Origin: Saccopteryx bilineata
Taxonomy: Eukaryota; Chordata; Mammalia; Chiroptera; Emballonuridae
Assembly: GCF_036850765.1 (NCBI RefSeq)
Contig: NC_089493.1
Coordinates: 8,991,632-9,055,631 of the forward strand
Direction: 5' to 3'
Length of the DNA: 64,000 nucleotides
Below, piece after piece: positions 21,692 to 32,310 of the stretch (position 1 is the first letter of the stretch; each line of letters starts with the position of its first letter). The notes beneath the pieces were generated by a model. That model was not told the DNA's origin, made no database searches, and saw nothing but the letters and a program-made list of their open reading frames with translations. The position numbers and the translations under genes are program-made.

Positions 21692-21874
21692 CCAGAGGAG
21701 GCATGGAGGGGTTCCTGCAGAGCCCTGCCAGCCTGCCCCCAGGCCAGGGCCCCTGTGTGTGGTGTGCTGAGAGCCGGCCCCCCTGCCAGAGGAGGCATGG
21801 AGGGGTTCCTGCAGAGCCCTGCCAGCCTGCCCCCAGGCCAGGGCCCCTGTGTGTGGTGTGCTGAGAGCCTGCCC
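21692..21874. repeat. 94-bp tandem duplication
   Basis: Two adjacent copies with a 94-base offset; both contain CCAGAGGAGGCATGGAGGGG and GTGTGTGGTGTGCTGAGAGC. Near-identical, with differences only at the copy ends. Confidence 0.93.
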
Positions 21875-21959
21875 CCTGCCTCCACCCTCCGGCCTCTCCA
21901 GAGTCACGTCCAGCCCCTATGCTGTAGCCCCGCGGGGCCACCTACGGCTCCCGAATCCA

Positions 21960-22065
21960 GCAGCATAGTCCTGACTCCGGGCCTTATGTGCCGTCATCTC
22001 TGCCTGGAGTGTCCTTTCTTGGCCTCACGTGGTGGCTCCTGCCCTTGTTGTAGGAGCCTGATCAG
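21960..22065 (+). mobile_element. L2 fragment
   Basis: GACTCCGGGCCTTATGTGCC followed by CTCTGCCTGGAGTGTCC resembles the sense L2 phrase around CTCTGCCTGGAATG. Confidence 0.35.
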
Positions 22066-22566
22066 GGCCCTTTCTGGTTGTGCCTGGTCAGGGTCTGTGC
22101 CCTGTCTGCACTCGGCAGCCTGGGGTTTCCTTGGTGCCCCTGTGGACGTGAGCTGCACGGGGCAGGAACACGGGGCAGGGACGCCTGTCTCCCTTTCTGC
22201 TGTCCGTTTACGGGGAACACAGGCCTCACCCTGGGAAAGCTGCTGGGGAGTGCAGACAACCTCCACGCCCAACCCCGCAGGGTGAGAGAAGACCACATAG
22301 AACCCTCAAGCAGGCCGTGGACATGCAGGGTGCCTCTTTGTTTATAAACGCCTGCCCTCCACTTCAGTGTTCCGGAACATTTCCTCCAAACGTCAGTGTG
22401 TGAGCCTGACATCCTCAAACCTCCACCTCAGAAAGGAGGGGGCTGGGCTTTTGTCCAGAACTCCACGGTCCTGACCAGCAAGCTGACCCTATCCCCTGCT
22501 GATCAGCCACTGCCTGGGAAAGGGCTGGTCTCTCCACACCCAAAGACAGACCAGACCTGGAAAACC
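22066..22566. other. unassigned GC-rich sequence
   Basis: Chance open frames only. Confidence 0.45.
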
Positions 22567-22586
22567 GGGGTGGGGTGGGGATCGGG
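22567..22586 (+). repeat. G-quadruplex motif
   Basis: Four G runs (GGGG, GGGG, GGGG, GGG) with loops T, T and ATC. The short loops predict a stable quadruplex. Confidence 0.8.
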
Positions 22587-23519
22587 TCAGCACCACTGTG
22601 GATTGATAGCAAAACACGTGCAAAGCCCGTAGTTTTGACTGGTTGGCACTTACGTTCACAACTATGAGCCCTTCAGGGTGCGTCCCAGGGGATATGCAGA
22701 GGTCTGTTCTGCCCTGGTCCCTCCCCCAGTGGCCCCTGGAGCCCTAGAGCTGCTGTCCTGGGACACAGACCCAGTCCTCATTCCCCTGGGGTTGCCCACT
22801 GCCCAGTGATCAGCTACTGGCTATTGAATGGCCTTCTAAGTAAAAAAAAAGTTTAAATGATCAGCACGCATTTTACTTTTTCTCTTTATATTGTTCAATG
22901 CGTTTTCAGCACAAAAATCAGTGCATTTGACTCACACGTGAAACCAGTGAAATGACACAGATCATGTTTTATAGCTTGTATGTGCGTGTGTGTTTCGTTC
23001 TTACCAAAACATTCTTATCAAACTCATCTGTTTTCATTCAGCTTCTTGAAATGGTCCCCCCCCCCACGTTTTCTGTCCCACTTGGCTCTCCGTACCCTTC
23101 TCAGATTCAGAGAGTGAGCGCAGTCCTGCTATTCCCCGTGCAGAGGTGAGATGGGCGTGGCACGTGGGGCGGGGCAGCGGGGCGCTTGGTCCTCTTTCCT
23201 TCTGTCTGTCCTTCCCCTGCTGCCCTGGGAGGAGGCTGGCCAGGCTGGTCCTGTTGGGGCTGACAGGTCAATGATTGCTCAGGTTTGGGGTGGGAAGGGG
23301 CCCAAGCGAGCCGGTCAGCCCGGCCACACTTCCTAACTCTGTCCTTGGCTCTGGGGCTGTTGCCCCTGCTAGGTCTTAAGAGGTGATTACTCACTTCCTG
23401 CCACCGGGGCACTGGCCGGGGCGGGAGGGGGGGGAGGGGGGGCTTTGGAAACTGGAAAATCCTATGGGTGACTTTGGAGGCTGGTTCCTGGCATCCATCA
23501 GCCCCCAGCTTGTTTCATC
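22587..23519. other. unassigned sequence with G-rich stretch
   Basis: Bases 23405-23441 are G-rich (GGCCGGGGCGGGAGG and further G runs). No gene or repeat family is recognised. Confidence 0.45.
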
Positions 23520-23766
23520 AAAGCCTGGAGCCTGACCTGTGGTGGCGCAGTGGATAAAGCATCGACCTGGAAATGCTGAGGTCGCCGGTTTGAAACCCTG
23601 GGCTTGCCTGGTCAAGGCACATATGGGAGTTGATGCTTCCAGCTCCTCCCCCCTTCTCTCTCTCTGTCTCTCTCTCTCTCTCTGTCTCTCCTCTGTCTCT
23701 CCCTCTCCTCTCTAAAATGAATAAATAAATAAAAAAAATAGTTAAAAAAAAAAAAAGCCTGGAGCC
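23520..23766 (+). mobile_element. Ves-like SINE with perfect target-site duplications
   Basis: The 13-base AAAGCCTGGAGCC occurs at 23520-23532 and again at 23754-23766. Between them, the body starts TGACCTGTGGTGGCGCAGTG (A box), carries a B-box-like GCCGGTTTGAAACCCTG, then a CT-rich region and an AATAAATAAATAAAAAAAAT tail. The intact duplication marks a retroposition event young enough not to have decayed. Confidence 0.92.
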
Positions 23767-24394
23767 CACCAGCTTGGCACAGTGCCCAGACCCTCCTGTT
23801 CCCTCTCCAGCTCCCTGTCCTCATCGTCTTCCTCCACCTCCCCCTTCTCTTCATCGGGAGACTGAAGCTCAGAGGGGCCGTCTCTCTGGTGAGTGGTGGA
23901 GTTGGGCTTTAATGGGGTCTGCTGTAGTTTCTCCTCAAAGGACTCCAGGGGACCCGGAAGGACATCAAACTGCCCTCCCAAATCCCTAATCTGGGTTCCA
24001 TCCAGAGGAGGCACTGTGGGTCCCATGCTCAGAGGAGACAGAGTGGGGAGGGTTTGGCTCCAGCCTGAGGCCCCCACACATTCTGGCTGCACCCACCTCT
24101 CTTGTGTCTGTTGATCAGCCCCTTCGTGGCCTGGGTCTCGGCCCCTCCGGACCCGTGCTCTGAGCACACGCTGTGCTCTGCGTACACTGTTCCCTCACCT
24201 GCTTCCTTTGCCCCTCAGCTCTGCACACCAGCCCATGGCTCTCCGGCCCGGCGATGTGCACCTGCTCGGGAGACCCCCATTCTCTCCGAGCTCATCTCTA
24301 CACCCGTCATTTCTGGCCCTGCTACCCAAGTGCCCCATGACTTACCTTCCTTGGGGCTCTGGGTCCTCCTGGACCCCTGTCCCTTGTCACTGGG
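23767..24394. other. MIR and L2 traces in unassigned sequence
   Basis: ATCGGGAGACTGAAGCTCAG (about 23853-23872) is a reversed MIR core trace. CTGTTCCCTCACCTGCTTCC near 24187 is a weak sense L2 trace. No coding call. Confidence 0.4.
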
Positions 24395-24545
24395 GTGACT
24401 CCATGCACATGACTAACTGTTTTGTTCATCAGTTTCCTTACATAACACGGAGATGGCAACCCCTGCCCCACGGGCTGTGAAACTCAGGTAAGCTGATCGC
24501 TATGTGGTGACGAGCAGAGCGACAGGCACGGGGTAGAGGTCGGTG
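24395..24545 (+). mobile_element. MIR fragment
   Basis: CATGCACATGACTAACTGTT, CATCAGTTTCCTTACATAAC and ACGGAGATGGCAAC follow the MIR core. Confidence 0.5.
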
Positions 24546-24724
24546 ACGGAGGTGCTTTAACCCAGAGCTGCCACCACCAGCTGAACTAGCTTGGGTCGAG
24601 CCCCAGGCTTCTCGTGGGGCTCCTACCCCACGAGGGGATGACCGAGGGAGGATTTGTGTAACAGCCAGCTCTTAGCAGACTAGCCCCCTCTTCCTGGCAG
24701 TATGGACGATAAGAACTCTCTCTT
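24546..24724. other. unassigned spacer
   Basis: Nothing recognised. Confidence 0.4.
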
Positions 24725-25312
24725 CACCCACCCTTTTCAAAAATTGTGAAGTTCACACGCCATATATACACACTTCAAAGCCTGCGGTTCGGTGTCATTT
24801 AGGACATTCGCACTATTGTGCAGCCATTAGCTCTGTCTTGTTCCAAAACATCTTCAACTCCTCCAAAAGGGGACCCCACACCCAATAAGCAGTCTCTCCC
24901 CATCACTCCAGCCCCTGGCTACCACCAGGCTGCTTTGTGTCTAGGAATTTACTGATTCTGAATATGTCATCTAAATGGAATCATGTGACCCTTTGGGGCG
25001 GGCTTCTTACACTCGGTGTGATGCTTGTAAGGGTCATCTGTGCTGTAGCACGCATCAGTTCTCCGTTCCTGTTCATGGCTGGGTCATATTCCACAGTGTG
25101 GATAGACCACGTGTGTTTATCCAGGCACACATTGATGGACCTTTGGGCCGTTTTACCTTTTGACCACTGTGTACAATGCTGCCAGGAATATCCATGTGAA
25201 AGTATTCGAGTTCCTGTTTTCACTTCTTCTTGAAAATCAAGTCCAGAAGTAGAATTACTGGGTCATGTGGAAACGCTATGTTTAACCTTCTGAGGAGCCA
25301 GCAGACTGCTCT
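24725..25312 (-). mobile_element. L1M 3'-end fragment
   Basis: In order: AAAAATTGTGAAGTTCACAC, ATTGTGCAGCCATTAGCTCT, GGCTGGGTCATATTCCACAG, TGTACAATGCTGCCAGGAAT and AGTAGAATTACTGGGTCATG. This is the reversed L1 3' untranslated region and end of ORF2, diverged and not coding. Confidence 0.75.
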
Positions 25313-26249
25313 GCACAGTGTCTGCGTGAGCAGGGATCCCCTTCTCCCTCGTTCCCCACTCACAGGGCCGGGAGGGCAAGGACACTGTCTCAGGGGGTCG
25401 GTCCTTCACCCGTCAGCATCAGCACCCTCTTCAGCACTGACATTGCTGCTGCTCATTTGAATCTTATCATGAGGCCCGGCCGAGAGGTTAGCACCCCAGT
25501 TCCCCAGCTGGAGCGGCCAAGCTGGAGCAGACAGGCCTCCTGAGCCATGCGCTCTGGCCCGCAGGATTGGGAATCAGCGGGCGTCTCCACCTTCCGGTGG
25601 GTGCGTGTGGGAGCCGGGCTTCCCTGTTCCTCCCTGCCTCCCCCACCCCCCTCTCCGACTTAGCCCCGACTCAAACACTCAGGCCTCCCTGGGAGAGAGA
25701 AACGCTCTAACTACACGACACCCTGGGCTGCATTCCTCTGCCCGGGACGTCACCTGGTCCCCAGGCCAGGGGCCTCCCGCCGGGTGCCCTTCACTGTTGA
25801 GCGATTTCCCTCCAGTTCCCACGGGGCCTGTTTTCTGAAGCAGATGGCTCATGCGGGGCACCCGGAGGTCGGTCGCAGCCACCCTCTGGCAAACACAACC
25901 CCCCGGCTCCTGAGTGCCGAGCCCCGTGCTCTCGGCCAGGCCTGCCCAGAGGGTTACTGGTGTCACCTCCAGCCCACACGGTCGGCTCGCAGGGGGGAGT
26001 CATGGCTCCGTGTCCCCAGGGAGGAAATGGAGGTTCCCAGAAGTCAACAACTGTGTTCACCTACACGTCCCCACGATCACCACCTGTCCGGTCCCTGCCA
26101 CTTTCCCACGAGCACAACGGTGGCCCCAGCCAGTTCCTGCTGCCCCTCCAGCCCCTTCCCGCCTTCTCCTCACAGCTGCCCGAGGAAGCTTTGTTCCTGG
26201 GAAAAAGAAAATAAAAACACGTGTACGTGGGACAGTTCGCTCTCTGTGA
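25313..26249. other. unassigned GC-rich sequence
   Basis: Dense overlapping open frames (up to 165 codons) in several frames, none with a recognised domain. Confidence 0.5.
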
Positions 26250-26432
26250 TACCTGGCTCTGTGGGTTTTGACAAATGCTGAATCATGTATGCGACACCCC
26301 AGAACCACAAGAACAGCTCGATCACCCCACACATGGCCTGTGTAACCCTTTTGTGGTCAAGCCTCCTCCGTCCCCCACCGTCTGGGAACTACTGATCTGG
26401 TTTCTGTCCAGAGGCATTTTTAAGATGGCCAA
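26250..26432 (-). mobile_element. L1M 3' untranslated fragment
   Basis: GTGGGTTTTGACAAATGCTG, TGTATGCGACACCCCAGAAC and GAACTACTGATCTGGTTTCT follow the reversed L1M 3' end, as also seen near 15.2 and 58.2 kb. Confidence 0.55.
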
Positions 26433-26734
26433 CTACCCTCCTGTGGGTTGTGCGGCATCTAAAATCAAACGCAGCTCCAGGCCTTCTCCCCCACCCAGTA
26501 CTTTTCTGCCCCAGGACATTGGCACTGCTGGCTCCCTCCCCTGGGACTGTTTTTCCCTACCTTCCCTGTGGCAGCCTCTGTGGGTCCTTACAGGGAAGCT
26601 TCTCAGCCATGCTTGTTGTTCGGTGTGGCCTGGGGCTGTTCTGTGGGCCGCCCACCGCGTGCAGTGAGTGTCTTTGCTCACTTGTATGTTGCCTGTGGCC
26701 CTGTGCTCTCGTAGCTCCATGCGCACAGCGGCCG
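26433..26734. other. unassigned sequence
   Basis: Nothing beyond chance open frames. Confidence 0.45.
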
Positions 26735-26805
26735 TGTCTACACCGTCCACCTGTCCACAGACAGGCATACACGAGGCGCTCAATAAGTGCTCACGGAACA
26801 GGCCC
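26735..26805 (+). mobile_element. MIR/L2 3' end fragment
   Basis: ACACGAGGCGCTCAATAAGT is the GCTCAATAAAT-type terminal phrase shared by MIR and L2. Confidence 0.4.
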
Positions 26806-27314
26806 AGGAAGGCTGCAGGCGGCCATGAGGCAGTCCCTTCAGCCTGTACCTTCTCCATTGTACCTTGGGGCCTCCCTAAAGCTCACACTCATCTGTCCGT
26901 CTCTTCATCCATCGTCTGTGCATCAAACACCCACTGAGGCCAGCTCTGTCCCCGTGGGCCAGCCCAGGGCTCGCAGAGCCGGGGGAGATGGGTCCCTGAT
27001 TTCTCACGTCAAGGTGAACGGCTCCCTCCCACCCTGTGGACTCCTCATGTGGCCACCTCCTTACAGCCCTGTGAGGTGAGTGACATTGGAGTGGGTCCCG
27101 GAAGCATCCTGGTGATGTGTGGGGAGGGGTCCTCGGGGGCTAAGGGAGGAACTAGCCCCCCCTGTCACTAGGGTGACAGTGAATAAGCATGTCCTGTTTC
27201 TGTTCCATAAATAGGAACCACCATCCTAAATGTCGCCCTGTCACGAACCTTGAGTGTGTCGAGGTGGGAGCTGGATCCAGAGTTCCCTGTGGCCAGAAAT
27301 AGGCCAGGGCCCAG
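26806..27314. other. unassigned sequence
   Basis: No gene. A faint CATCT/CATCC-rich patch lies at about 26888-26920. Confidence 0.45.
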
Positions 27315-27363
27315 TGGGGGACGCGTGGGTGGGGGACACGTGGGTGGGGGACACGTGGGGGGG
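27315..27363. repeat. 15-bp G-rich repeat, three units, with CACGTG
   Basis: Units begin at 27321, 27336 and 27351: ACGCGTGGGTGGGGG, then ACACGTGGGTGGGGG, then a shortened third. Two hold the palindromic E-box CACGTG between G runs able to form a quadruplex. Confidence 0.85.
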
Positions 27364-28135
27364 CCCCGGCTGCCCTTCCAGGCACCAGCTCTGCGCTCTT
27401 CCCAGACCGAGTGATTCAGAAAGTGAGGAGGTGACCTTTCCCTTCCTGAGGGTCACCTTTTTTTGATTCCAGGGTTTATTTGAGGATATTTTTAGCAACT
27501 TCATGGCAGCCAAAGGGAATGATGTCACATGACAGACTGACACGGTGCCTGGCCCAAGGGAAACGGGGAGGAAGAGTTGCTGTGAATGAGCAAAGGCAGC
27601 CTCCCTGCCCTGCCCCACAGGCTCCAAGGCCCACAGGAGAGGCAGCAAGCAGGCTGGGCCCCAAGGCAGTGGGTCCGTGCCAGCGCTGAGGGTGTGGATG
27701 GGGCTGCTATAGAGAGTCGGCCTGCAGGCCGTGCACCTGGGAGTGGGGCCCAAGGCCACCTCCAAGCTGCTCCTGTGCAAACGCTGCTGCTGCCCCACTG
27801 GGCACAGACCCCACGGCTGCCCCCGCGGGTGCGCCCAGGCCCGGCCCTGTTGCGTCGGGGAGCTGGGCGCACCTGCCGCCATCTTCCTGGGATGGGTCCC
27901 TAGGTGCTCACTAGCTTCTGACTGAAAGTCCCTAGTGGGAATGGAGGATTGGAAAAATCCTGGTGACCTCCCTGCCCCCCCCCCATTTGCAAAAGAGGCT
28001 GGGAAAATATTTGTCATTCTCCCAGACTCATTGGGTGGGAAGTCCCCAAAACTCTACAAAGGTGTTTAGAGATGTGGGGGATCCCAAGTAAGCAAACTTG
28101 CCCAGGACACTGCCTGTGGGCCAATCAGTATCTCA
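27364..28135. other. unassigned GC-rich sequence
   Basis: Includes a 258-codon minus-strand open frame (27241-28017) with no domain and with dense competing frames on the other strand; not called. Confidence 0.5.
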
Positions 28136-28137
28136 GG

Positions 28138-28197
28138 TTGCCATGCCTCTGAGCCTTTGCTTGTGCTGTTCCCTGCACTTGGTATGACATTCCACTT
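28138..28197 (+). mobile_element. L2 fragment
   Basis: TGAGCCTTTGCTTGTGCTGT followed by TCCCTGCACTTGGTATGAC resembles the sense L2 phrase. Confidence 0.4.
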
Positions 28198-28223
28198 TGT
28201 ATGTCCCCCTTCTTGTGCATTAC

Positions 28224-28308
28224 CGTGTGTGTGTGTATATGTATATATATATCATGTGTATAATTTATATTATATACATATATACCATACATATTATATG
28301 TATATATT
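28224..28308. repeat. TG/TA compound microsatellite
   Basis: TG dinucleotides pass into imperfect TATA, TATG and CATA units over about 85 bp. Confidence 0.85.
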
Positions 28309-28479
28309 CCTCTTGCTTCCCCTACCCCATCTTCTTGATATGATTCTATAAGGACCTGGTTGTATCAGTCACCAGTCTTCATGCTATTAGGCCCAGATGA
28401 TGTGGGACGCTAGATGATGTAGGACAGAATGTGGCTATGTCATTGTCATTACCAGGATGGCAAGAGTTGCGCCATGACT
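28309..28479. other. unassigned spacer with small direct repeat
   Basis: GATGATGTGGGAC and GATGATGTAGGAC recur within 28394-28425. Confidence 0.45.
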
Positions 28480-28830
28480 AGGTTTTCTGGGTTTCCTATT
28501 GATGCTATAATCAACTACCACAATCCTAGGGCTAAAAATAACAGAAATATATTCTCTCACAGGTCGGGAGGCTGGAGCTCAAAGTCACAGTGACATTGGG
28601 TTCTGCTCCCTCCTCCAGCTCTGTGACTGCCACCACTCCTTGGTGTTCATGGCCGCATCACTCCCCCTGTGCCGTCTCACATGGCCGTCTCCCTGTCTCT
28701 CTGTCTGCGCCCCTCTGATAAGGACACTTGTGACGGTATTTCTAGCCCATTAGAACAATCCAGAATCATCTCGTCATCTTAATCACATCTGCAAAGACTC
28801 TTTTCCCAAATAAGGTCATATGTATCATTT
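28480..28830 (-). mobile_element. MaLR (MLT1-like) LTR
   Basis: In order: ATAATCAACTACCACAATCC, ACAGAAATATATTCTCTCAC, AGGTCGGGAGGCTGGAGCTC, TGATAAGGACACTTGTGACG and CATCTGCAAAGACTCTTTTC. This is the reversed LTR of an ERVL-MaLR of MLT1 type from its polyadenylation region leftward. Solo LTR; no internal genes are seen. Confidence 0.55.
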
Positions 28831-28929
28831 CTTTGACAAGTTCCTCCCTTTGATTTGCTCCCACTTTCTTCTTCTGGAACTTTCCTTGATGTTATCGTCC
28901 AACCCTTCTTTCAAAAATATAAATGTCAG

Positions 28930-29935
28930 TTCTCCTATTTTTAAACAGCTTTACTGAGGAACAATGGACATAATAAGCCATGCGTATTTAAAGCGCACAG
29001 TTTGCTAAGTTCTTACATACATATACACGTTAAAACCATCACCACATTCCAAATATCAAACATATCCACTAGCCCAGGGAGCCCCTTAGAAATCTCCACC
29101 TCCATTCACGTCACTTTTGGTCACTAAAGATTAGTTTGTTGATTTAATTTGAGTTTTATAAAAATAAAGTCATAAACTATGTTCTCTTTTTTCGGTCTGG
29201 CTTCTTTTACTCAACATAATTATTTCAAAATTCACCCGTGCTGTCGTCTGTACCAACTGCGCGTGACTCTTTTTCGTTGTGAGCGGAAGTACTACGATTC
29301 GCTTGTTCATTCATCTGTTAAAGGGACATCCGGGTGGTCTCTGGTTTTTGAGCAATTACAGGCAAGCTGCTAGGAGCAGTCACACACAAGTCTTCGTCTG
29401 AACGTACAGTTTCCTTTTCTCTTGGGTCAAACCTAGGAGCGGAACGGCTGGACTGAATGGGAAGGGGGTGGTTAACTGGTTAAGCAGCTTCCAAACCGTT
29501 TTCCAAACTGCCTGCATCATTTTACATTCCTGCCGGCAACATCCAGCAGCTCCGGCCGGCTCACAGGTCCGCCAGCACTTGGTAAAGTCACTCTTTTAAA
29601 TTGTAGCCACCCCAGGGTGTGTGTAGTGGTGGCACCTTCTTGTGGTTTTAGTTTGCATTTCAGCGGTGACTAATGATCTGGGCCTCTTCCTATCTCCTTG
29701 TTTACCCTCATCTATCCTTTTATAGTGACCTGTCTGTTCAGACCTTTTGTCCACTTTTGCATTGGTTTGTTGATAATCTTTATTGTAAAGTTTTGAGAGC
29801 TCTTTGTATAGTCTGGATGTAAATCCTCTGTCAGACACACAGATATTTTCCTGAGGTATTTTTCTTCTGTTCTTAGTGATGATATTTTTAATATGCAAGA
29901 TCTCTGCTTATTCTTATTCATTTTTATAGCATCCT
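28930..29935 (-). mobile_element. L1M 3'-half remnant
   Basis: In order: ACAGCTTTACTGAGGAACAA, CTTCTTTTACTCAACATAAT, AGCTTCCAAACCGTTTTCCA, CTTCTTGTGGTTTTAGTTTG, GTTCAGACCTTTTGTCCACT and GGATGTAAATCCTCTGTCAG. This runs from the reversed 3' untranslated region into the end of ORF2. A 100-codon minus-strand frame (29596-29898) is an ORF2 remnant. Confidence 0.75.
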
Positions 29936-30229
29936 GTTCTTGTGTAGCGGAGGCCTTTTTTTTTTCCTCCTGAGGATATTAATTGTAATTTTAAAAATGT
30001 CCTCTGTTTTCTGCATTGCTTACCCTTGGCCTCTTTCCCTCTCTGCTCTTAGGTTAGCAGGCTTCCTCAAAGGCCAGTGCCCCTGGCTGGCTGTTTATAT
30101 TAAAGAACGGCTGGTCCAAGGTTCTGCACAGCTGAGCTGGCCTCGGTGACAGGTGAGCCTCACGGAGGAACAGTCCAGCAGCGAGCAGGAACGCTGTGGG
30201 GACCTTCCAGTGTCAACACTACAATGTTT
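29936..30229. other. unassigned sequence
   Basis: A T run follows the L1 piece at 29957-29966. Nothing else is recognised. Confidence 0.4.
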
Positions 30230-30315
30230 CCTCTAGGGCCACTCAGCTTCTCAGAGGCGAACTCTCAGGTCACCTTCCTGGGGAGGCCTCCTCTACCAGC
30301 CCTGCCCCTTGAATG
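30230..30315 (+). mobile_element. L2 fragment
   Basis: GGTCACCTTCCTGGGGAGGC followed by CTCCTCTACCAGCCC resembles the sense L2 phrase for GTCACCTCCTCAGAGAGGCC. Confidence 0.35.
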
Positions 30316-30329
30316 TTTGGATCATGGGA

Positions 30330-30385
30330 GGGTATTAGTTTCCTGGGGCCATTGTAACAAAGTGCCGTGAAGGAGGTGACTGGAA
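30330..30385 (-). mobile_element. LTR-like end fragment
   Basis: TTAGTTTCCTGGGGCCATTG followed by TAACAAAGTGCC resembles the reversed end of MaLR LTRs. Very short. Confidence 0.3.
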
Positions 30386-30899
30386 CAGATATCTCTGGGT
30401 GGCTCCTTCCCCATCCCAAGTTCTCTTACAACAAAGTGGTCCATTCCCAGCCCAGGAACAAAAGCCTTACACTGCAAATGGAGACGCCAAGAGGTTAAGT
30501 GGCAGCTGCTTGCGGCACATGGATTTCTGAACTCCACCCTCAGACGCAGGGGTGCTAAGGTCGGGTGTCTGTCTGCTTGGGGTCCCAGAGGCACAGGTAC
30601 CCACCTCGCTCAGCACAGAGGCCTCAAACCCACATGTGGTCAGCACGGGCCCCCAACTGGGGTCCACTGGACTCAGAGTGGGCTCTGTGCCCTGGGGTCC
30701 ATCTCAGCAAAGCCCAGGGACTCAGGGTGCTGGCACATGTGCGGCCAGGTGGGGGTGGTACGGCACGCTTCGGCTCTGCTGTGAGTCTCAGCAAGGCACT
30801 GACGGAGTTTCCTGCTCTGTCAGGCGCAGCTAGAAACAGAGCTCACTGGCCTGGGCAAGGACTTAACAGGCAATGCACGCGGTACATGGCACGCTCTGC
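30386..30899. other. unassigned GC-rich sequence
   Basis: Chance open frames only; no family is recognised. Confidence 0.45.
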
Positions 30900-31099
30900 T
30901 CAATAACTTTTGTAAAAGATATTTTATTTATTGGTTTGAGAGAGAGGGAGAGAGAAAGAGAGATGGGGAGGAGCGAGAAGCATCAAATCATAGTTGTTGC
31001 TTCTCATATGTGCCTTGACTGGGGTTTCTAACTGGCGACCTCAGCGTTCCAGGTCGACGCTCTGTCCACTGCGCCATCTCAGGTCAGGATCAATAACTT
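30900..31099 (-). mobile_element. Ves-like SINE with short target-site duplication
   Basis: TCAATAACTT occurs at 30900-30909 and 31090-31099. On the minus strand the body begins CCTGACCTGAGATGGCGCAG (A box), continues through a degraded B box and GCACATATGAGAAGCAACAA, and ends in a CT-rich and AAATAAAATA tail. Confidence 0.85.
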
Positions 31100-31694
31100 C
31101 TATTCTGGGTCTGAGGTTGAACACTCCTTGGCCACGGGCAGCAGCAGAAATCTTCCGGAAATGCTGTCCTATCCCCATACAGGGTGTGTGTGGGGGTGCA
31201 GCTCACTTGGGTCAGGGCAGTGAAGGCAAGGAGTAGGGGCAGCTCTGTGCCCTGTGCTGAGGCTGGTCCTGTCACTGCAGGGGATGCGTGCCCCTGCCCC
31301 CCATCTCCCCTGGGTCACCTGGGGGCCCCATCACATTTCCTCAGTATTAAGTCATTAATCTCATTCTCATTTATTAGTGAGGCAGCATCGGCACGGCTCG
31401 AGCGAGGCCTTCCGATCCCCGCAGTCTGAGGTCACGGGGGTCTGTGCACAGCTCTGCGGCTCTGCCCGCCTGCCCTTCTCCTGGACTGGGACCCACCTGA
31501 AGGTGCAGACTGGGGGATACACCCTGAAAAAACTATCCCGCCAGCCAGGAAGTCTGTGCCTTCCCGTGCCTCCCAATGATGATAAATGATTATAAGCTAT
31601 TTTTCAGCATCTCCTTTTGACAGAACTAAGCTCAAATCTTTCTAGAATTATTCCTTTTAATATTTTAAACACCCTGGTCATGCATATAGAATTA
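31100..31694. other. unassigned sequence
   Basis: No gene or repeat is recognised. Confidence 0.45.
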
Positions 31695-31790
31695 GTTCCA
31701 TTCTTACATGTGGGGAAACTGAGGCTCGGAGAACAGCAGTGACTTGCTTCAGGCCGTCAGCACTGGAAGCCAGGTCCAGCATCTCAGTGG
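31695..31790 (-). mobile_element. MIR fragment
   Basis: GGGGAAACTGAGGCTCGGAG, TGACTTGCTTCAGGCCGTCA and CTGGAAGCCAGGTCC match the reversed MIR core and head. Confidence 0.6.
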
Positions 31791-32120
31791 CCAAGCAGGC
31801 TCTGGACACCCCGCCCGTCACCTAGAGGGGTACTCAGTATCCTCTCTGCCTGCCGCTCCGGGCAGATGGTGCTGTAAGACAGACCCCAGCTGAGGGCCGG
31901 GCTCGGAAACTGCGCAGGGGTGGAGGGCACGGGCGATGCGCCCACCGATGCTGGCGGGGCAGCCCGAGCTGGCCGGGAGCTTGCTGAGGCGAGGAGCCAG
32001 AGCCCTGTGGGGACACCCCAAGTCCTGGAAGGAGGCTGTCAGACAGTCACGCAGAAGGGAGGCAGATGACAGGTGTCACAACAGGGACAGGAGGAGGACC
32101 TGCCCCTTGGGGACCTGAGG
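31791..32120. other. unassigned GC-rich sequence
   Basis: Nothing recognised. Confidence 0.45.
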
Positions 32121-32310
32121 TCCATTCTCTCCTGGCCGTGTCCCCCTACGGCACATCACCTCCCTGCTCTGAGCCACGTCCCATTGAACCCAGGCCATAC
32201 CATCAGGCCGTGAAAGTCCACCTTCTCCTGGCCGTGTCCCCTACGGCACATCACCTCCCTGCTCTGAGCCATCTCCCACTGAACCCAGGCCGTACCATCA
32301 GGCCGTGAAG
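32121..32310. repeat. 96-bp tandem duplication
   Basis: Copies begin at 32121 and 32217; both carry CTCCTGGCCGTGTCC, ACGGCACATCACCTCCCTGC and ACCATCAGGCCGTGAA. A few substitutions and a one-base indel show the copies have begun to diverge. Confidence 0.93.

Noticed and set aside
27241..28017. 258-codon minus-strand open frame
   Set aside because: GC-rich chance frame with long competing frames on both strands, no recognisable domain and no splice-supported extension.
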